Of a stretch of 34,863 nucleotides of DNA, positions 7,376 to 15,108 are shown piece by piece. The stretch covers positions 1 through 34,863 of the forward strand of contig NZ_AGUD01000057.1 of the NCBI RefSeq assembly GCF_000240225.1, read 5' to 3'. This stretch comes from Patulibacter medicamentivorans (lineage in GTDB: Bacteria > Actinomycetota > Thermoleophilia > Solirubrobacterales > Solirubrobacteraceae). The notes below the pieces were generated by a model. It did no database searches. It was given only the letters and a program-made list of their open reading frames with translations, and was not told the origin of the DNA. Every line of letters begins with the position of its first letter. The first letter of the stretch is position 1. The position numbers were made by a program, and so were the translations under genes.

Positions 7376-8681
7376 TTGCGCTCGACCAGCGAGTTCCGCA
7401 TGCCGCCCGGCCCGCCCCTGCCGTCGCTGGTCTCGGGCGCCGTCTACCTGTCCGGCCGGCAGGCGCCGATGCGCGCGATCCAGGGCCGCTACGGCGACGC
7501 CTTCACGCTGAAGCTGCCCGGCTACGGCCGCTCGGTGGTGGTCGCCGAGCCGGGTCTGGTGAAGCAGGTCTTCACCGCTCCCGCGGAGGTGCTCCACGCC
7601 GGTGAGCAGAACCCGCTGAAGGCCCTGTTGGGGCAGGGCTCGCTGTTCGCGATGGACGAGGACCGCCACCTGCGCGAGCGCCGGCTGCTGCTGCCGCCGT
7701 TCCACGGCGAGCGGATGCACGAGTACGCGCGGATCTTCGAGGAGGAGGCGCAGGCGGCGATCGCCGGGTGGCCGGTCGGCGAGCGCTTCCGGACGCTGGA
7801 GTCCCTCAGCCAGGTCACCCTCAACGCGATCCTGCGCGCCGTCTTCGGCGCCGAGGGCCAGGAGCTGGCGGGGCTGCGCCGGGTCCTGCCGCCGCTCACC
7901 GTCCTCGGGTCGCGGCTGGCGTTCGCGCAGTTCCTGCGCCGCGACTACGGCCGCTGGAGCCCGTGGGCGCGCTTCCTGCGCCACCGCCGCGAGTACGACC
8001 GCCATGTCATGAGCCTGATCGCGCGAGCACGGCGCGACCCGGCGCTGCAGGACCGCGTCGACGTCCTCTCGCTGCTGCTGCAGGCGACCTACGAGGACGG
8101 CACCCCGATCTCGGACGGCGACGTCGCCGACGAGCTGCTGACGATCCTGACCGCCGGCCACGAGACGACCGCCAGCACCCTGGCGTGGGCGGTCGAGCGG
8201 CTGCGCCGCCACCCCGCGATCCTGCGCCAGCTGATGGAGGAGGCCCGCGAGGGCGGCCGCGAGCTGCGCGAGGCGACGATCCGCGAGCTGCAGCGCTCGC
8301 GGCCGGTGATCAACGGCACCGGCCGCACCGTCATGCGGCCGTTCGAGCTCGGCTCGTGGCTGCTGCCGCCCGGCACGCTGATCATGATCGGCACCCGGCT
8401 GCTGCACGAGGACCCGCGCTTCTACGACGCCCCGCAGGCGTTCGACCCGACGCGGTTCCTGGATCGCAAGCCCGACACCTACGCCTGGGTGCCGTTCGGC
8501 GGCGGTCGGCGCCGCTGCATCGGGGCCTCGTTCGCGCACATGGAGCTGGACATCGTGCTGCGGACGATCCTCACCGACGTCGAGCTGGCGCCGACGACCG
8601 ACCGCGACGAGCGTTGGGCCTTCCGCGGCGTCGCCTTCGCACCGGGTCGCGGCGGTCAGGCGGTGGTCCGCCGCCGGCTGA
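7376..8681 (+). CDS. Cytochrome P450, with no in-frame stop at the domain end
   Basis: A haem-thiolate monooxygenase of about 434 residues. It has a proline-rich N-terminus (PPGPPLPSL), the I-helix oxygen-activation motif AGHETT (A260-T265), the ExxR region near RELQRSRP, and the haem ligand motif FGGGRRRCIG with C381. It is soluble-like, with no membrane anchor. The TTG at 7376 is chosen because AGGAG (7365-7369) lies six bases upstream. The family normally ends just after RGVAFAPGRGGQAVVRRR, near 8678. In the P450 frame, however, no stop occurs until 13618. The TGA at 8679-8681 is one base out of frame, so the end given here is the inferred ancestral end. Redox partner and substrate are unknown. 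Confidence 0.85.
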
Positions 8682-8807
8682 CGACGACGGCCGCGACGCC
8701 GGCGCCCGCCGAGGCCGTCGCGGCCTGGCGCGGGCCGTCTCCGGACGCACCGCCCGCGACCCCCGATCGGCGGTCCCGTGGGCCGGGACGTCTGGGAGAC
8801 TCGGCTG

Positions 8808-9452
8808 GTGCCGAAGCGGGTCGACGCACCGTCCGCGCAGTACGTCGAGCATCGCGACCGGCTCCTCGACGCGATGGCCGAGGCGGTTCGGGCCGACGGG
8901 CTCCGGGGCTCGACCGTGGCCGACGTCGTGCGGATCGCGCGGGTCTCGCGCCGGACCTTCTACCAGCACTTCGACGACCTCGACGACTGCTACCTGACGC
9001 TGATGCGCCGCGTGTCGGACGACGCGCTCCGGCAGGTACGAGAGGCGGTCCTCGACGGCGGCACGGCGGAGCGGCGCATCACGCGGGGCTTCGAGCGCTG
9101 GCTGGCGCACCTCGATCACGACCCGGCGCTGTACCGCAGCCTGTGGCTGGAATCGCACCTGACCGGCGAGCGCGGGCGTCACGCCGACGCCTCGCTGAAC
9201 CGCAGGTGGATCGAGCTGTACCAGCAGCTCGGCACGGCCCTGCGCTCCGAGGCCGGGCTCGATCCGCTGCCCCACGAGGTCGCGGTGATGATCTCGGGCA
9301 GCATCCGCGAGCTCGTGCTCGACGTGCTGGAGCGCGGGCGCTCGCCGCGCGAGGCGGCGCCTTACCTGATCTGGCTGACGATGCTGGTCGTCACCGCCGA
9401 GGCGCCGGCGGTCGAGGCCGACGCGGCGCCGTTGGCCCGGCGGCGCCGCTGA
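8808..9452 (+). CDS. TetR family transcriptional regulator
   Basis: This 214-residue repressor-type protein has a classic TetR N-terminal DNA-binding domain (residues 15-60). The helix-turn-helix is STVADVVRIARVSRRTFYQHF (35-55), with the family signature TFYxHF. The rest is a divergent all-helical ligand-binding domain. I use GTG 8808, with GGGAG nine bases upstream. GTG 8778 is an alternative that adds ten residues. It follows the P450 directly and probably regulates it through the palindrome at 7303-7320. Confidence 0.9.
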   Translation: MPKRVDAPSAQYVEHRDRLLDAMAEAVRADGLRGSTVADVVRIARVSRRTFYQHFDDLDDCYLTLMRRVSDDALRQVREAVLDGGTAERRITRGFERWLAHLDHDPALYRSLWLESHLTGERGRHADASLNRRWIELYQQLGTALRSEAGLDPLPHEVAVMISGSIRELVLDVLERGRSPREAAPYLIWLTMLVVTAEAPAVEADAAPLARRRR

Positions 9453-9458
9453 CGCCTG

Positions 9459-9514
9459 CAACGTTCGTCCACGGCCCCTCAAGGCGGGGGGCCCGGCGGC
9501 CGATGCCATCTGTG
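9459..9514 (+). ncRNA. Unrecognised structured element, copy A
   Basis: This has CAACGTTCGTCCA (9459-9471), a hairpin GGCCCC/GGGGCC (9473-9478 with 9488-9493), then GCCGATGCC (9499-9507) and CTGTG (9510-9514). The same conserved blocks at nearly the same spacing recur at 17124-17178 around a hairpin of different sequence. Paired positions that change while the flanks stay fixed suggest a structured RNA. Strand is assumed to be that of the neighbouring genes. A stem-loop at 9548-9579 follows. I do not match it to any riboswitch family that I know. Confidence 0.45.
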
Positions 9515-9547
9515 CCAACCGGTCCACCCCAACTCCGGTCAGCAGCC

Positions 9548-9579
9548 AGCGCCCCGCTCAGTCCCCCTGGCGGGGCGCT
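9548..9579 (+). terminator. Terminator-like hairpin after element A
   Basis: A perfect 10-base-pair stem AGCGCCCCGC/GCGGGGCGCT with a 12-base loop, and no T-run. It could end the P450-TetR transcript or act as the expression platform of element A upstream. Confidence 0.5.
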
Positions 9580-9677
9580 CTGCGTTGGGCCCTCGCCCGG
9601 CCGGTCCGGCCGCCCGGACCGATGCGCCGGTGGCGACTGGCCCGTTGCAGACCGGTCCGGCCGGTACCGTGCGCGCC

Positions 9678-10778
9678 GTGGAGCTGACCGTCTCCAACCG
9701 CACGATCGTCCGGATCTTCGCGATCGTCGCCGGGCTCGCCGGGCTGCTCTACCTGCTGTGGACGGTGCGCAGCACGGCGGTGCTGGTCTTCCTGGCGATC
9801 TTCCTGGCGGTCGCGCTGGGTCCGGCCGTCGACTGGTTCGTCCGACGGCGGGTGCCGCGGGCGCTGGCGATCCTGCTCGTCTACCTGGGGATCGCGCTGT
9901 CGATCTTCGGCGTCGGGCTGCTGATCGTGCCGCCCGTGGTCAACGGCGTCGACGACCTCTCGCGCGACATCCCGACCTACGTCCACGACCTGCGCGACTC
10001 CAAGACGTTCCGCAAGTACGACGACAAGTACGGGATCACGGACAAGCTGACCGAGCAGGCGAAGAAGCTGCCGAGCCGGCTCGGCGACGCCGCGACCGCC
10101 CTGCAGTCCGTGACCGTCGGGGTCTTCGGGGCGATCGTCCAGCTGGTGACCGTGTTGACGCTGACGTTCTTCCTGCTGCTGGACGGCGCCAAGGTGCTCG
10201 CGTTCCTGCACCGCGCTCGCGGGCCGAACGCCAGCGACCGGCTGGAGCGGGTGCTGGCCGAGATCTACCGGTCGACGTCGGGCTACGTCGTCGGCAACCT
10301 CCTGATCAGCCTCTGCGCCGGCATCACGACCTGGGTGGTGCTGACGATCCTCGGCGTGCCGTTCGCCGCCCCGCTGGCGGTGCTGATGGCGTTCCTGGAC
10401 CTGATCCCGCTCGTCGGCGCCACGATCGGCGGCGTCGCGATCGGGTTGGTGACGCTGTTCCACAACTTCCCGACGGCGACGATCATCTGGGTGATCGTGC
10501 TGATCGTCTACCAGCAGGTCGAGAACAACGTGGTCCAGCCGATGGTCTACCGGCGGACGGTCAACGTCCATCCGGTGCTGGTGATCATCGCGATCCTGAT
10601 CGGCTCGTCGCTGCTCGGCGTGCTCGGCGCGCTGCTGGCGATCCCGATCGCCGCGGGGATCCAGGTCGTGATCCGCGAGCTGTGGGCGATCCGCGAGGAG
10701 CGGCGCGCGCCTCCGTCCCTGGAGGACGGCGCGGCGACCGGGCCGGCGACCGGCCCCGAGCCCGCGGCCGGTCGCTGA
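9678..10778 (+). CDS. AI-2E family transporter (membrane)
   Basis: This 366-residue membrane protein has about eight spans: a pair of N-terminal spans (residues 10-55), a long soluble stretch with SKTFRKYDDKYG, then C-terminal spans. These include the family-typical LIPLVGATIGGVAIGLVTL and the YQQVENNVVQPMVYRR block with its conserved Q-x-x-E-N. The family includes the proposed AI-2 exporter TqsA and Na+/H+ antiporters, so the substrate cannot be assigned. GTG 9678 is preferred because TACCGT (9665-9670) ends seven bases before it (leaderless geometry) and it opens directly on the first helix. An upstream start at 9585 gives a low-complexity extension. Confidence 0.9.
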   Translation: MELTVSNRTIVRIFAIVAGLAGLLYLLWTVRSTAVLVFLAIFLAVALGPAVDWFVRRRVPRALAILLVYLGIALSIFGVGLLIVPPVVNGVDDLSRDIPTYVHDLRDSKTFRKYDDKYGITDKLTEQAKKLPSRLGDAATALQSVTVGVFGAIVQLVTVLTLTFFLLLDGAKVLAFLHRARGPNASDRLERVLAEIYRSTSGYVVGNLLISLCAGITTWVVLTILGVPFAAPLAVLMAFLDLIPLVGATIGGVAIGLVTLFHNFPTATIIWVIVLIVYQQVENNVVQPMVYRRTVNVHPVLVIIAILIGSSLLGVLGALLAIPIAAGIQVVIRELWAIREERRAPPSLEDGAATGPATGPEPAAGR

Positions 10779-10798
10779 CGACCGGCCGACGACCGCGC

Positions 10799-10828
10799 TT
10801 CTCCGCAGCGATCCGCGGAGAACTGCGG
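10799..10828 (+). terminator. Hairpin with two mutually exclusive pairings
   Basis: TTCTCCGC (10799-10806) pairs perfectly with GCGGAGAA (10815-10822). Alternatively CCGCAG (10803-10808) pairs with CTGCGG (10823-10828). It lies between the AI-2E gene and the PRTase-hydrolase gene. A plain terminator is the simplest reading. Confidence 0.45.
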
Positions 10829-10886
10829 TCGAGCCTGCGGCGGGGAACGGATGGCCCCGCAGCCGGCGGCGGCCAGGATCGGCGGC

Positions 10887-12251
10887 ATGGAGTACGCCGA
10901 TCGCCACGAGGCCGGACGGGTCCTGGCCGCCCAGCTGCGATCGCTCGCCGCGCAGCGGCCGGTGGTCGTCGCGCTCCCGCGCGGCGGCGTCCCCGTCGCC
11001 TGCGAGGTCGCCCGCGCGCTGCGGGCGCCGCTCGACGTGCTCGCGGTCCGCAAGCTCGGCGCGCCCAGCAACCCCGAGCTGGCGATCGGGGCGATCGCCG
11101 AGGGCGGGCACGCGCTGCTGGACAGCGACAGCGCCCGCCGCGTCGGGGCGACGCAGGCCCAGATCGACCAGATCGCAGCGCGCGAGGTCCAGGAGCTGCG
11201 CCGGCGGGTCGCGCGCTACCGCGGCGACCGCCCGCCGCTCGAGGTCCGCGACCGGACCGTGATCGTCGTCGACGACGGCCTCGCGACCGGCCTGACCGCC
11301 CTGGCCGCCGTTCGCGCGCTCCGCGCCCGCGGCGCCCGCACGATCGTGGTCGCCGCCCCGGTCGGCGCCCGCGAGTCCGTGAGCCTGGTCGCCGAGGAGG
11401 CCAACGAGGTCGTCTGCGCGTCGATCCCGAACCAGCTCTACGGCGTCGGCCGCTGGTACCGCGACTTCTCGCCGGTCGAGGACGACGAGGTGATCGCGCT
11501 GCTGGACGCGGCCGCGACGCCCGAGCAAGTCCCGCCCGCGGACGACGGCGCCGCGCCCGCCGCGACGCCCGCCGCGACGCCGGCCGCCACGCACGAGACC
11601 GTCACCCTCGACGCCGGCGTCGAGCTCACCGGCGATCTGGTGCTGCCGCCGCACGCCCGCGGACTGGTGCTGTTCGCCCACGGCAGCGGCAGCAGCCGGC
11701 GGAGCCCGCGCAATCGCGAGGTCGCCGCGACGCTCAACGCCGCCGGCTTCGCGACGTTGCTGTTCGACCTGCTGACCGAGCCCGAGTCCCACGATCGCCG
11801 CCTCGTCTTCGACATCCCGCTGCTGGCGCGGCGCCTGGAGCTGGTGACCCGGATCGTCCAGGAGGACGCCGTCACCCGCAGGCTGCCGATCGGCTACTTC
11901 GGGGCGTCGACCGGCGCCGCGGCCGCGCTCCGGGCCGCTGCCGCCGTCGGCGGCGCCGTCCGTGCCGTCGTCTCGCGCGGGGGGCGCCCGGACCTCGCGA
12001 TCGACCGGCTGCCCCAGGTCGTCGCGCCGACGCTGCTGATCGTCGGCAGCGAGGACCCGGAGGTGCTCGAGCTCAACCGCCACGCCGCCGCCCAGCTGCG
12101 CAACGAGCACCAGGTCGTGGTCGTCGAGGGCGCGAGCCACCTGTTCGAGGAGCCCGGAACGCTGGAGACCGTCGCCGAGCTGGCCCGCGACTGGTTCGAC
12201 GACCACCTGCAGGTGCCCGCGCCCGCCACCCTGACCGCGACGGAGGCATGA
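10887..12251 (+). CDS. Phosphoribosyltransferase-dienelactone hydrolase fusion protein
   Basis: A 454-residue two-domain protein. Residues 1-210 are a PRTase-like domain with the PRPP loop VIVVDDGLATGLTA (D129-D130-G131...G135). After an Ala/Pro/Thr repeat linker (about 214-236), residues 237-445 form an alpha/beta hydrolase. This has FAHGSGSSRRSPRN (oxyanion region), nucleophile elbow GASTG (S341), an acidic SEDPE and a catalytic-type His in GASHLF. The same architecture is known from M. tuberculosis Rv0571c, a DosR-regulon gene of unknown activity. ATG 10887 has AGGA upstream. The stop overlaps the region of the next gene's ribosome-binding site, so the two are probably translated together. 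Confidence 0.9.
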   Translation: MEYADRHEAGRVLAAQLRSLAAQRPVVVALPRGGVPVACEVARALRAPLDVLAVRKLGAPSNPELAIGAIAEGGHALLDSDSARRVGATQAQIDQIAAREVQELRRRVARYRGDRPPLEVRDRTVIVVDDGLATGLTALAAVRALRARGARTIVVAAPVGARESVSLVAEEANEVVCASIPNQLYGVGRWYRDFSPVEDDEVIALLDAAATPEQVPPADDGAAPAATPAATPAATHETVTLDAGVELTGDLVLPPHARGLVLFAHGSGSSRRSPRNREVAATLNAAGFATLLFDLLTEPESHDRRLVFDIPLLARRLELVTRIVQEDAVTRRLPIGYFGASTGAAAALRAAAAVGGAVRAVVSRGGRPDLAIDRLPQVVAPTLLIVGSEDPEVLELNRHAAAQLRNEHQVVVVEGASHLFEEPGTLETVAELARDWFDDHLQVPAPATLTATEA

Positions 12252-12256
12252 TCCCG

Positions 12257-13618
12257 ATGTCCGCGCCCGCCACCCTGCCGCTCGGCGAGCAGACGACCCT
12301 CGCCGCGATCCGCCGCGCGGCCCATCCGCTGACCGGCGACCGTCGCGACTACGACGCGCTGCTCGCCCGGATCGGCGACGCCCGGATCGTGCTGCTGGGC
12401 GAGGGCAGCCACGGCACGCACGAGTTCTACCGCGAGCGCGCGCGGATCACGAAGCGCCTGATCGCCGAGCAGGGCTTCACCGCCGTCGCGATCGAGGGCG
12501 ACTGGCCCGACGCCCACCGCGTCAGCCGCTACATCCGCGGCGCCCGCGAGGACGGCGACGCCGAAGAGGCGCTGCGGGGCTTCCGGCGGTTCCCCACGTG
12601 GATGTGGCGCAACAGCGACGTCGTCGACCTGGTCGGCTGGCTGCGCGCGCACAACGACGGCCTGCACCACACCGCCCGCCAGGTCGGCTTCTACGGCCTC
12701 GACCTCTACAGCCTCGGCGCCTCGATGACCTCGGTGATCGACTACCTCGACCGGCAGGACCCCGACGCCGCGAACCGCGCGCGGGTCCGGTACGCCTGCC
12801 TGCAGCCGTACTCGGGCGAGGGCTCGGGCTATGGCCGGGCGGTCCTCCAGGGCGTCGGCGAGCCGTGCCGTCGACGGGTGATGGAGCAGCTGGTGGACCT
12901 CCGCCGCGGCGCGGGCGAGTACCTGCGGCACGACGGCATCGCGGCCGAGGACGAGCAGTTCTTCGCCGAGCAGAACGCGGCCGTCGTCGCCGACGCCGAG
13001 GAGTACTACCGGACGATGCTCGCCGATCACGCCGGCTCCTGGAACCTGCGCGACCGCCACATGGCCGACACCCTCGACCACCTGCTGGCGCACCTCGACC
13101 GCCACGGCGGCACGGCCCGGATCGTCGTCTGGGCCCACAACTCGCACGTCGGCGACGCCCGCGCGACCGAGATGCACCACCGCGGCGAGCTGAACATCGG
13201 GCAGCTGCTGCGCGAGCGCCACGGCCGGGACGTCGTCAGCGTCGGCTTCACCACCTACGCCGGCACCGTCACGGCGGCCGACGAGTGGGGGGCGCCGGCC
13301 CAGCGCAAGCGAGTGCGGCGGGCCCTGCCCGACAGCGTCGAGACCTTGATGCACGGGACCGGGATCCCCGCGTTCCTGCTCTGCCCGCTGACCGCCGGCG
13401 ACGCCGGACACGCGCTGCGCGAGCCGCGCCTGGAGCGCGCGATCGGCGTCATCTACCGCCCCCGGGCGGAGCGCCAGAGCCACTACTTCGCCGCCAGCGC
13501 CGCGCAGCAGTTCGACGCGCTGGTCCACATCGACCGCACCCGCGCGGTCGAGCCGCTGGAGCGGACCCAGACCTGGGATCTGGGCGAGCCGCCCGAGACC
13601 TACCCGAGCGCGCTCTGA
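12257..13618 (+). CDS. Erythromycin esterase family protein
   Basis: This 453-residue protein is related to EreA/EreB. The catalytic core GEGSHGTHEFY contains E49 and H52, equivalent to the Glu/His pair that activates water in EreB. AIEGDWPDAHRV and later VVWAHNSHVGDA are also family-typical. Most chromosomal relatives are not proven macrolide esterases. M. tuberculosis Rv2030c joins this domain to a PRTase and belongs to the dormancy regulon, which matches the PRTase gene next door. GGAGG at 12242-12246 suits ATG 12257 (ten-base spacing). ATG 12248, overlapping the previous stop, is an in-frame alternative. A resistance role is possible but not shown. Confidence 0.88.
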   Translation: MSAPATLPLGEQTTLAAIRRAAHPLTGDRRDYDALLARIGDARIVLLGEGSHGTHEFYRERARITKRLIAEQGFTAVAIEGDWPDAHRVSRYIRGAREDGDAEEALRGFRRFPTWMWRNSDVVDLVGWLRAHNDGLHHTARQVGFYGLDLYSLGASMTSVIDYLDRQDPDAANRARVRYACLQPYSGEGSGYGRAVLQGVGEPCRRRVMEQLVDLRRGAGEYLRHDGIAAEDEQFFAEQNAAVVADAEEYYRTMLADHAGSWNLRDRHMADTLDHLLAHLDRHGGTARIVVWAHNSHVGDARATEMHHRGELNIGQLLRERHGRDVVSVGFTTYAGTVTAADEWGAPAQRKRVRRALPDSVETLMHGTGIPAFLLCPLTAGDAGHALREPRLERAIGVIYRPRAERQSHYFAASAAQQFDALVHIDRTRAVEPLERTQTWDLGEPPETYPSAL

Positions 13619-13639
13619 CGCGCCCACGAGGAGCACCTG

Positions 13640-14854
13640 ATGAGCAACGACGCGCAGCAGATCGTGATCGTCGGCTCGAGCTTCGCCGGCATGACGGCGG
13701 CGCTCGAGATCCGCCGCAAGCTCGACGAGCGCCACCGGATCGTCGTCCTCGACCCGCACGCCGACTTCACCTTCATCCCCTCGCTGATCTGGCTGCCGTT
13801 CGGCCTTCGCGAGCCCGAGGACGTGACCTTCCCGCTCGGCCCGATCTACCAGCGCAAGGGGATCGACTTCCGGGCGACCGCGGCGACCGGGTTCGACCTC
13901 GATCAGCGGATCGTCCACACCGCGGACGGCGAGGACGTCCACTACGACAAGCTGCTGCTCGCCACCGGCCCGCGGCTGGCCTTCGACAAGATCCCCGGAC
14001 TCGGCCCGCACGGCGGCCACACGCAGTCGGTCTGCACCCTCGACCATGCGCTGCTGGCCCGCGACGCCTGGACGCGGTTCCTGGAGAACCCGGGCCCGGT
14101 CGTCGTCGGCACCGCCCAGGGCGGCTCCTGCTTCGGGGCCTCCTACGAGTTCCTCTTCAACGTCAAGCACCGGATCGACAAGGCCGGCCTGGCGGCCGCC
14201 GCGCCGGTGACGTTCGTGACCGCCGAGCCGTTCCTCGGCCACTTCGGGTTCGGCGGGGTCGCCGATTCCGCCAAGCGCGTCGAGCGGTTCTTCGAGCGCC
14301 TCGGCATCGAGGGCATCCCCAGCAACGCGATCGCCGAGGTCCGCGACGGCGAGATGCAGCTCGAGGGCGGGCGCGTGCTGCCCTTCGCCTACTCGATGAT
14401 CGTGCCGCCCTTCACCGGCGTCGACGCGATCCGCGCGACCCCCGGACTCGGCAACCCGATGGGCTTCGTGCCGATCGACGACGAGTTTCGCCACCCGCAG
14501 CACCGCGACGTGTTCGCGGCCGGCGTCGACATCGCGATCGCGCCGCCGGCCCAGACGCCGGTCCCGGCGGGCGTCCCGAAGACCGGCCAGATGAGCGAGG
14601 CGATGGCGCGCGTCGCCGCCCACAACATCGCCGCCGACGTCAACGGCACCGCGACCCAGCAGATGCCGCTGTCGGAGATCGCCGCGGTCTGCGTGCTCGA
14701 CGCGGGCAACAACGGGATCATCTTCAAGGCCGACCACGTGCTCGGCGACAGCCGCCACCCGCACGTGATGGCCGGTCCGCAGGCGCACTGGGCCAAGGTG
14801 GCCTTCGAGCGCTACTTCCTGGCGACGCGGCGGCGCGGGATGGCGTCGCTCTGA
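13640..14854 (+). CDS. Sulfide:quinone oxidoreductase-type FAD flavoprotein
   Basis: This 404-residue protein has an N-terminal dinucleotide-binding motif IVGSSFAGMTAA (residues 10-21) and LLLATGPRLAF as the second FAD contact. Three cysteines, C132 (QSVCTLDHA), C164 (GSCFGAS) and C351 (AAVCVLDAGNNG), match in position and context the redox cysteines of sulfide:quinone oxidoreductases (C128/C160/C356 in the Acidithiobacillus enzyme). It would therefore oxidise sulfide to polysulfide and pass electrons to membrane quinone. It has no membrane spans and is expected to be peripheral. GAGGAG precedes the ATG. It lies 21 bases after the esterase-like gene, in the same likely operon. Confidence 0.87.
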   Translation: MSNDAQQIVIVGSSFAGMTAALEIRRKLDERHRIVVLDPHADFTFIPSLIWLPFGLREPEDVTFPLGPIYQRKGIDFRATAATGFDLDQRIVHTADGEDVHYDKLLLATGPRLAFDKIPGLGPHGGHTQSVCTLDHALLARDAWTRFLENPGPVVVGTAQGGSCFGASYEFLFNVKHRIDKAGLAAAAPVTFVTAEPFLGHFGFGGVADSAKRVERFFERLGIEGIPSNAIAEVRDGEMQLEGGRVLPFAYSMIVPPFTGVDAIRATPGLGNPMGFVPIDDEFRHPQHRDVFAAGVDIAIAPPAQTPVPAGVPKTGQMSEAMARVAAHNIAADVNGTATQQMPLSEIAAVCVLDAGNNGIIFKADHVLGDSRHPHVMAGPQAHWAKVAFERYFLATRRRGMASL

Positions 14855-14915
14855 CCCTGCCGGCCGGGCGCCGCGTACCGCGTCATCACGAGCGCGAGGG
14901 TGCCATCATCGGGGG

Positions 14916-15083
14916 ATGGACGCGCTGATCGTCTTCGGCCTCGTGGTCGTCACCGGCGTGCTCCTGGCCGTGCTCGTCAGCGGCGAGTTCGCCCGCGCCG
15001 TCTGGGCCCACTTCGGGGTCGTGCTGCTGATCGCCGTCGGAACGGTGATCTACCTGGGGCTGACCGGGCACCTGAGCAGCTGA
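14916..15083 (+). CDS. 55-residue two-span membrane protein
   Basis: A short ORF starting MDALIVFGLVVVTGVLL and ending GLTGHLSS. It has two hydrophobic helices (about residues 4-20 and 30-49) joined by a short polar loop SGEFARAVWAHFG. Nearly every codon ends in G or C, like the neighbouring real genes. A GGGGG run lies just before the ATG. Its stop lies in the terminator shared with the convergent HxlR gene. I do not recognise a family. A small partner or regulator of a membrane enzyme is possible. Confidence 0.68.
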   Translation: MDALIVFGLVVVTGVLLAVLVSGEFARAVWAHFGVVLLIAVGTVIYLGLTGHLSS

Positions 15084-15108
15084 CGCCGCGGGCGACCCGC
15101 CGCGGTCA
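15081..15108. terminator. Bidirectional terminator-like palindrome between convergent stops
   Basis: CCGCG (15086-15090) pairs with CGCGG (15101-15105). The TGA of the small membrane protein (15081-15083) and the reverse-strand stop of the HxlR gene (15106-15108) face each other at the stem base. An inner GCGGG/CCCGC pairing is an alternative. Confidence 0.5.

Noticed and set aside
9504-9600. Possible short ORF starting at the ATG inside element A
   Set aside because: The equivalent ATG in copy B opens an unrelated translation, so the ATG is conserved as part of the element rather than as a start codon.
9558-12206. Open minus-strand frame of 882 codons opposite the AI-2E and PRTase-hydrolase genes
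   Set aside because: Its composition (Arg/Asp/Gln/Ala repeats) is typical of antisense frames in high-GC DNA; the plus-strand genes have clear domains.
8681-12256. Continuation of the P450 frame as a giant natural P450-esterase fusion protein
   Set aside because: The intervening translation is low-complexity shadow of three good genes with their own starts; a lost stop is more likely than a real 2,101-residue protein.
12257-13618. Calling the erythromycin-esterase homologue an antibiotic resistance gene
   Set aside because: Catalytic Glu/His are present, but most chromosomal relatives have no shown macrolide activity and the gene context points to redox stress.
11894-14788. Open minus-strand frame of 964 codons opposite the esterase-like and flavoprotein genes
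   Set aside because: It is the GC-driven shadow of strong plus-strand genes; its translation is Val/Ala/Asp/Arg low-complexity with no family motif.
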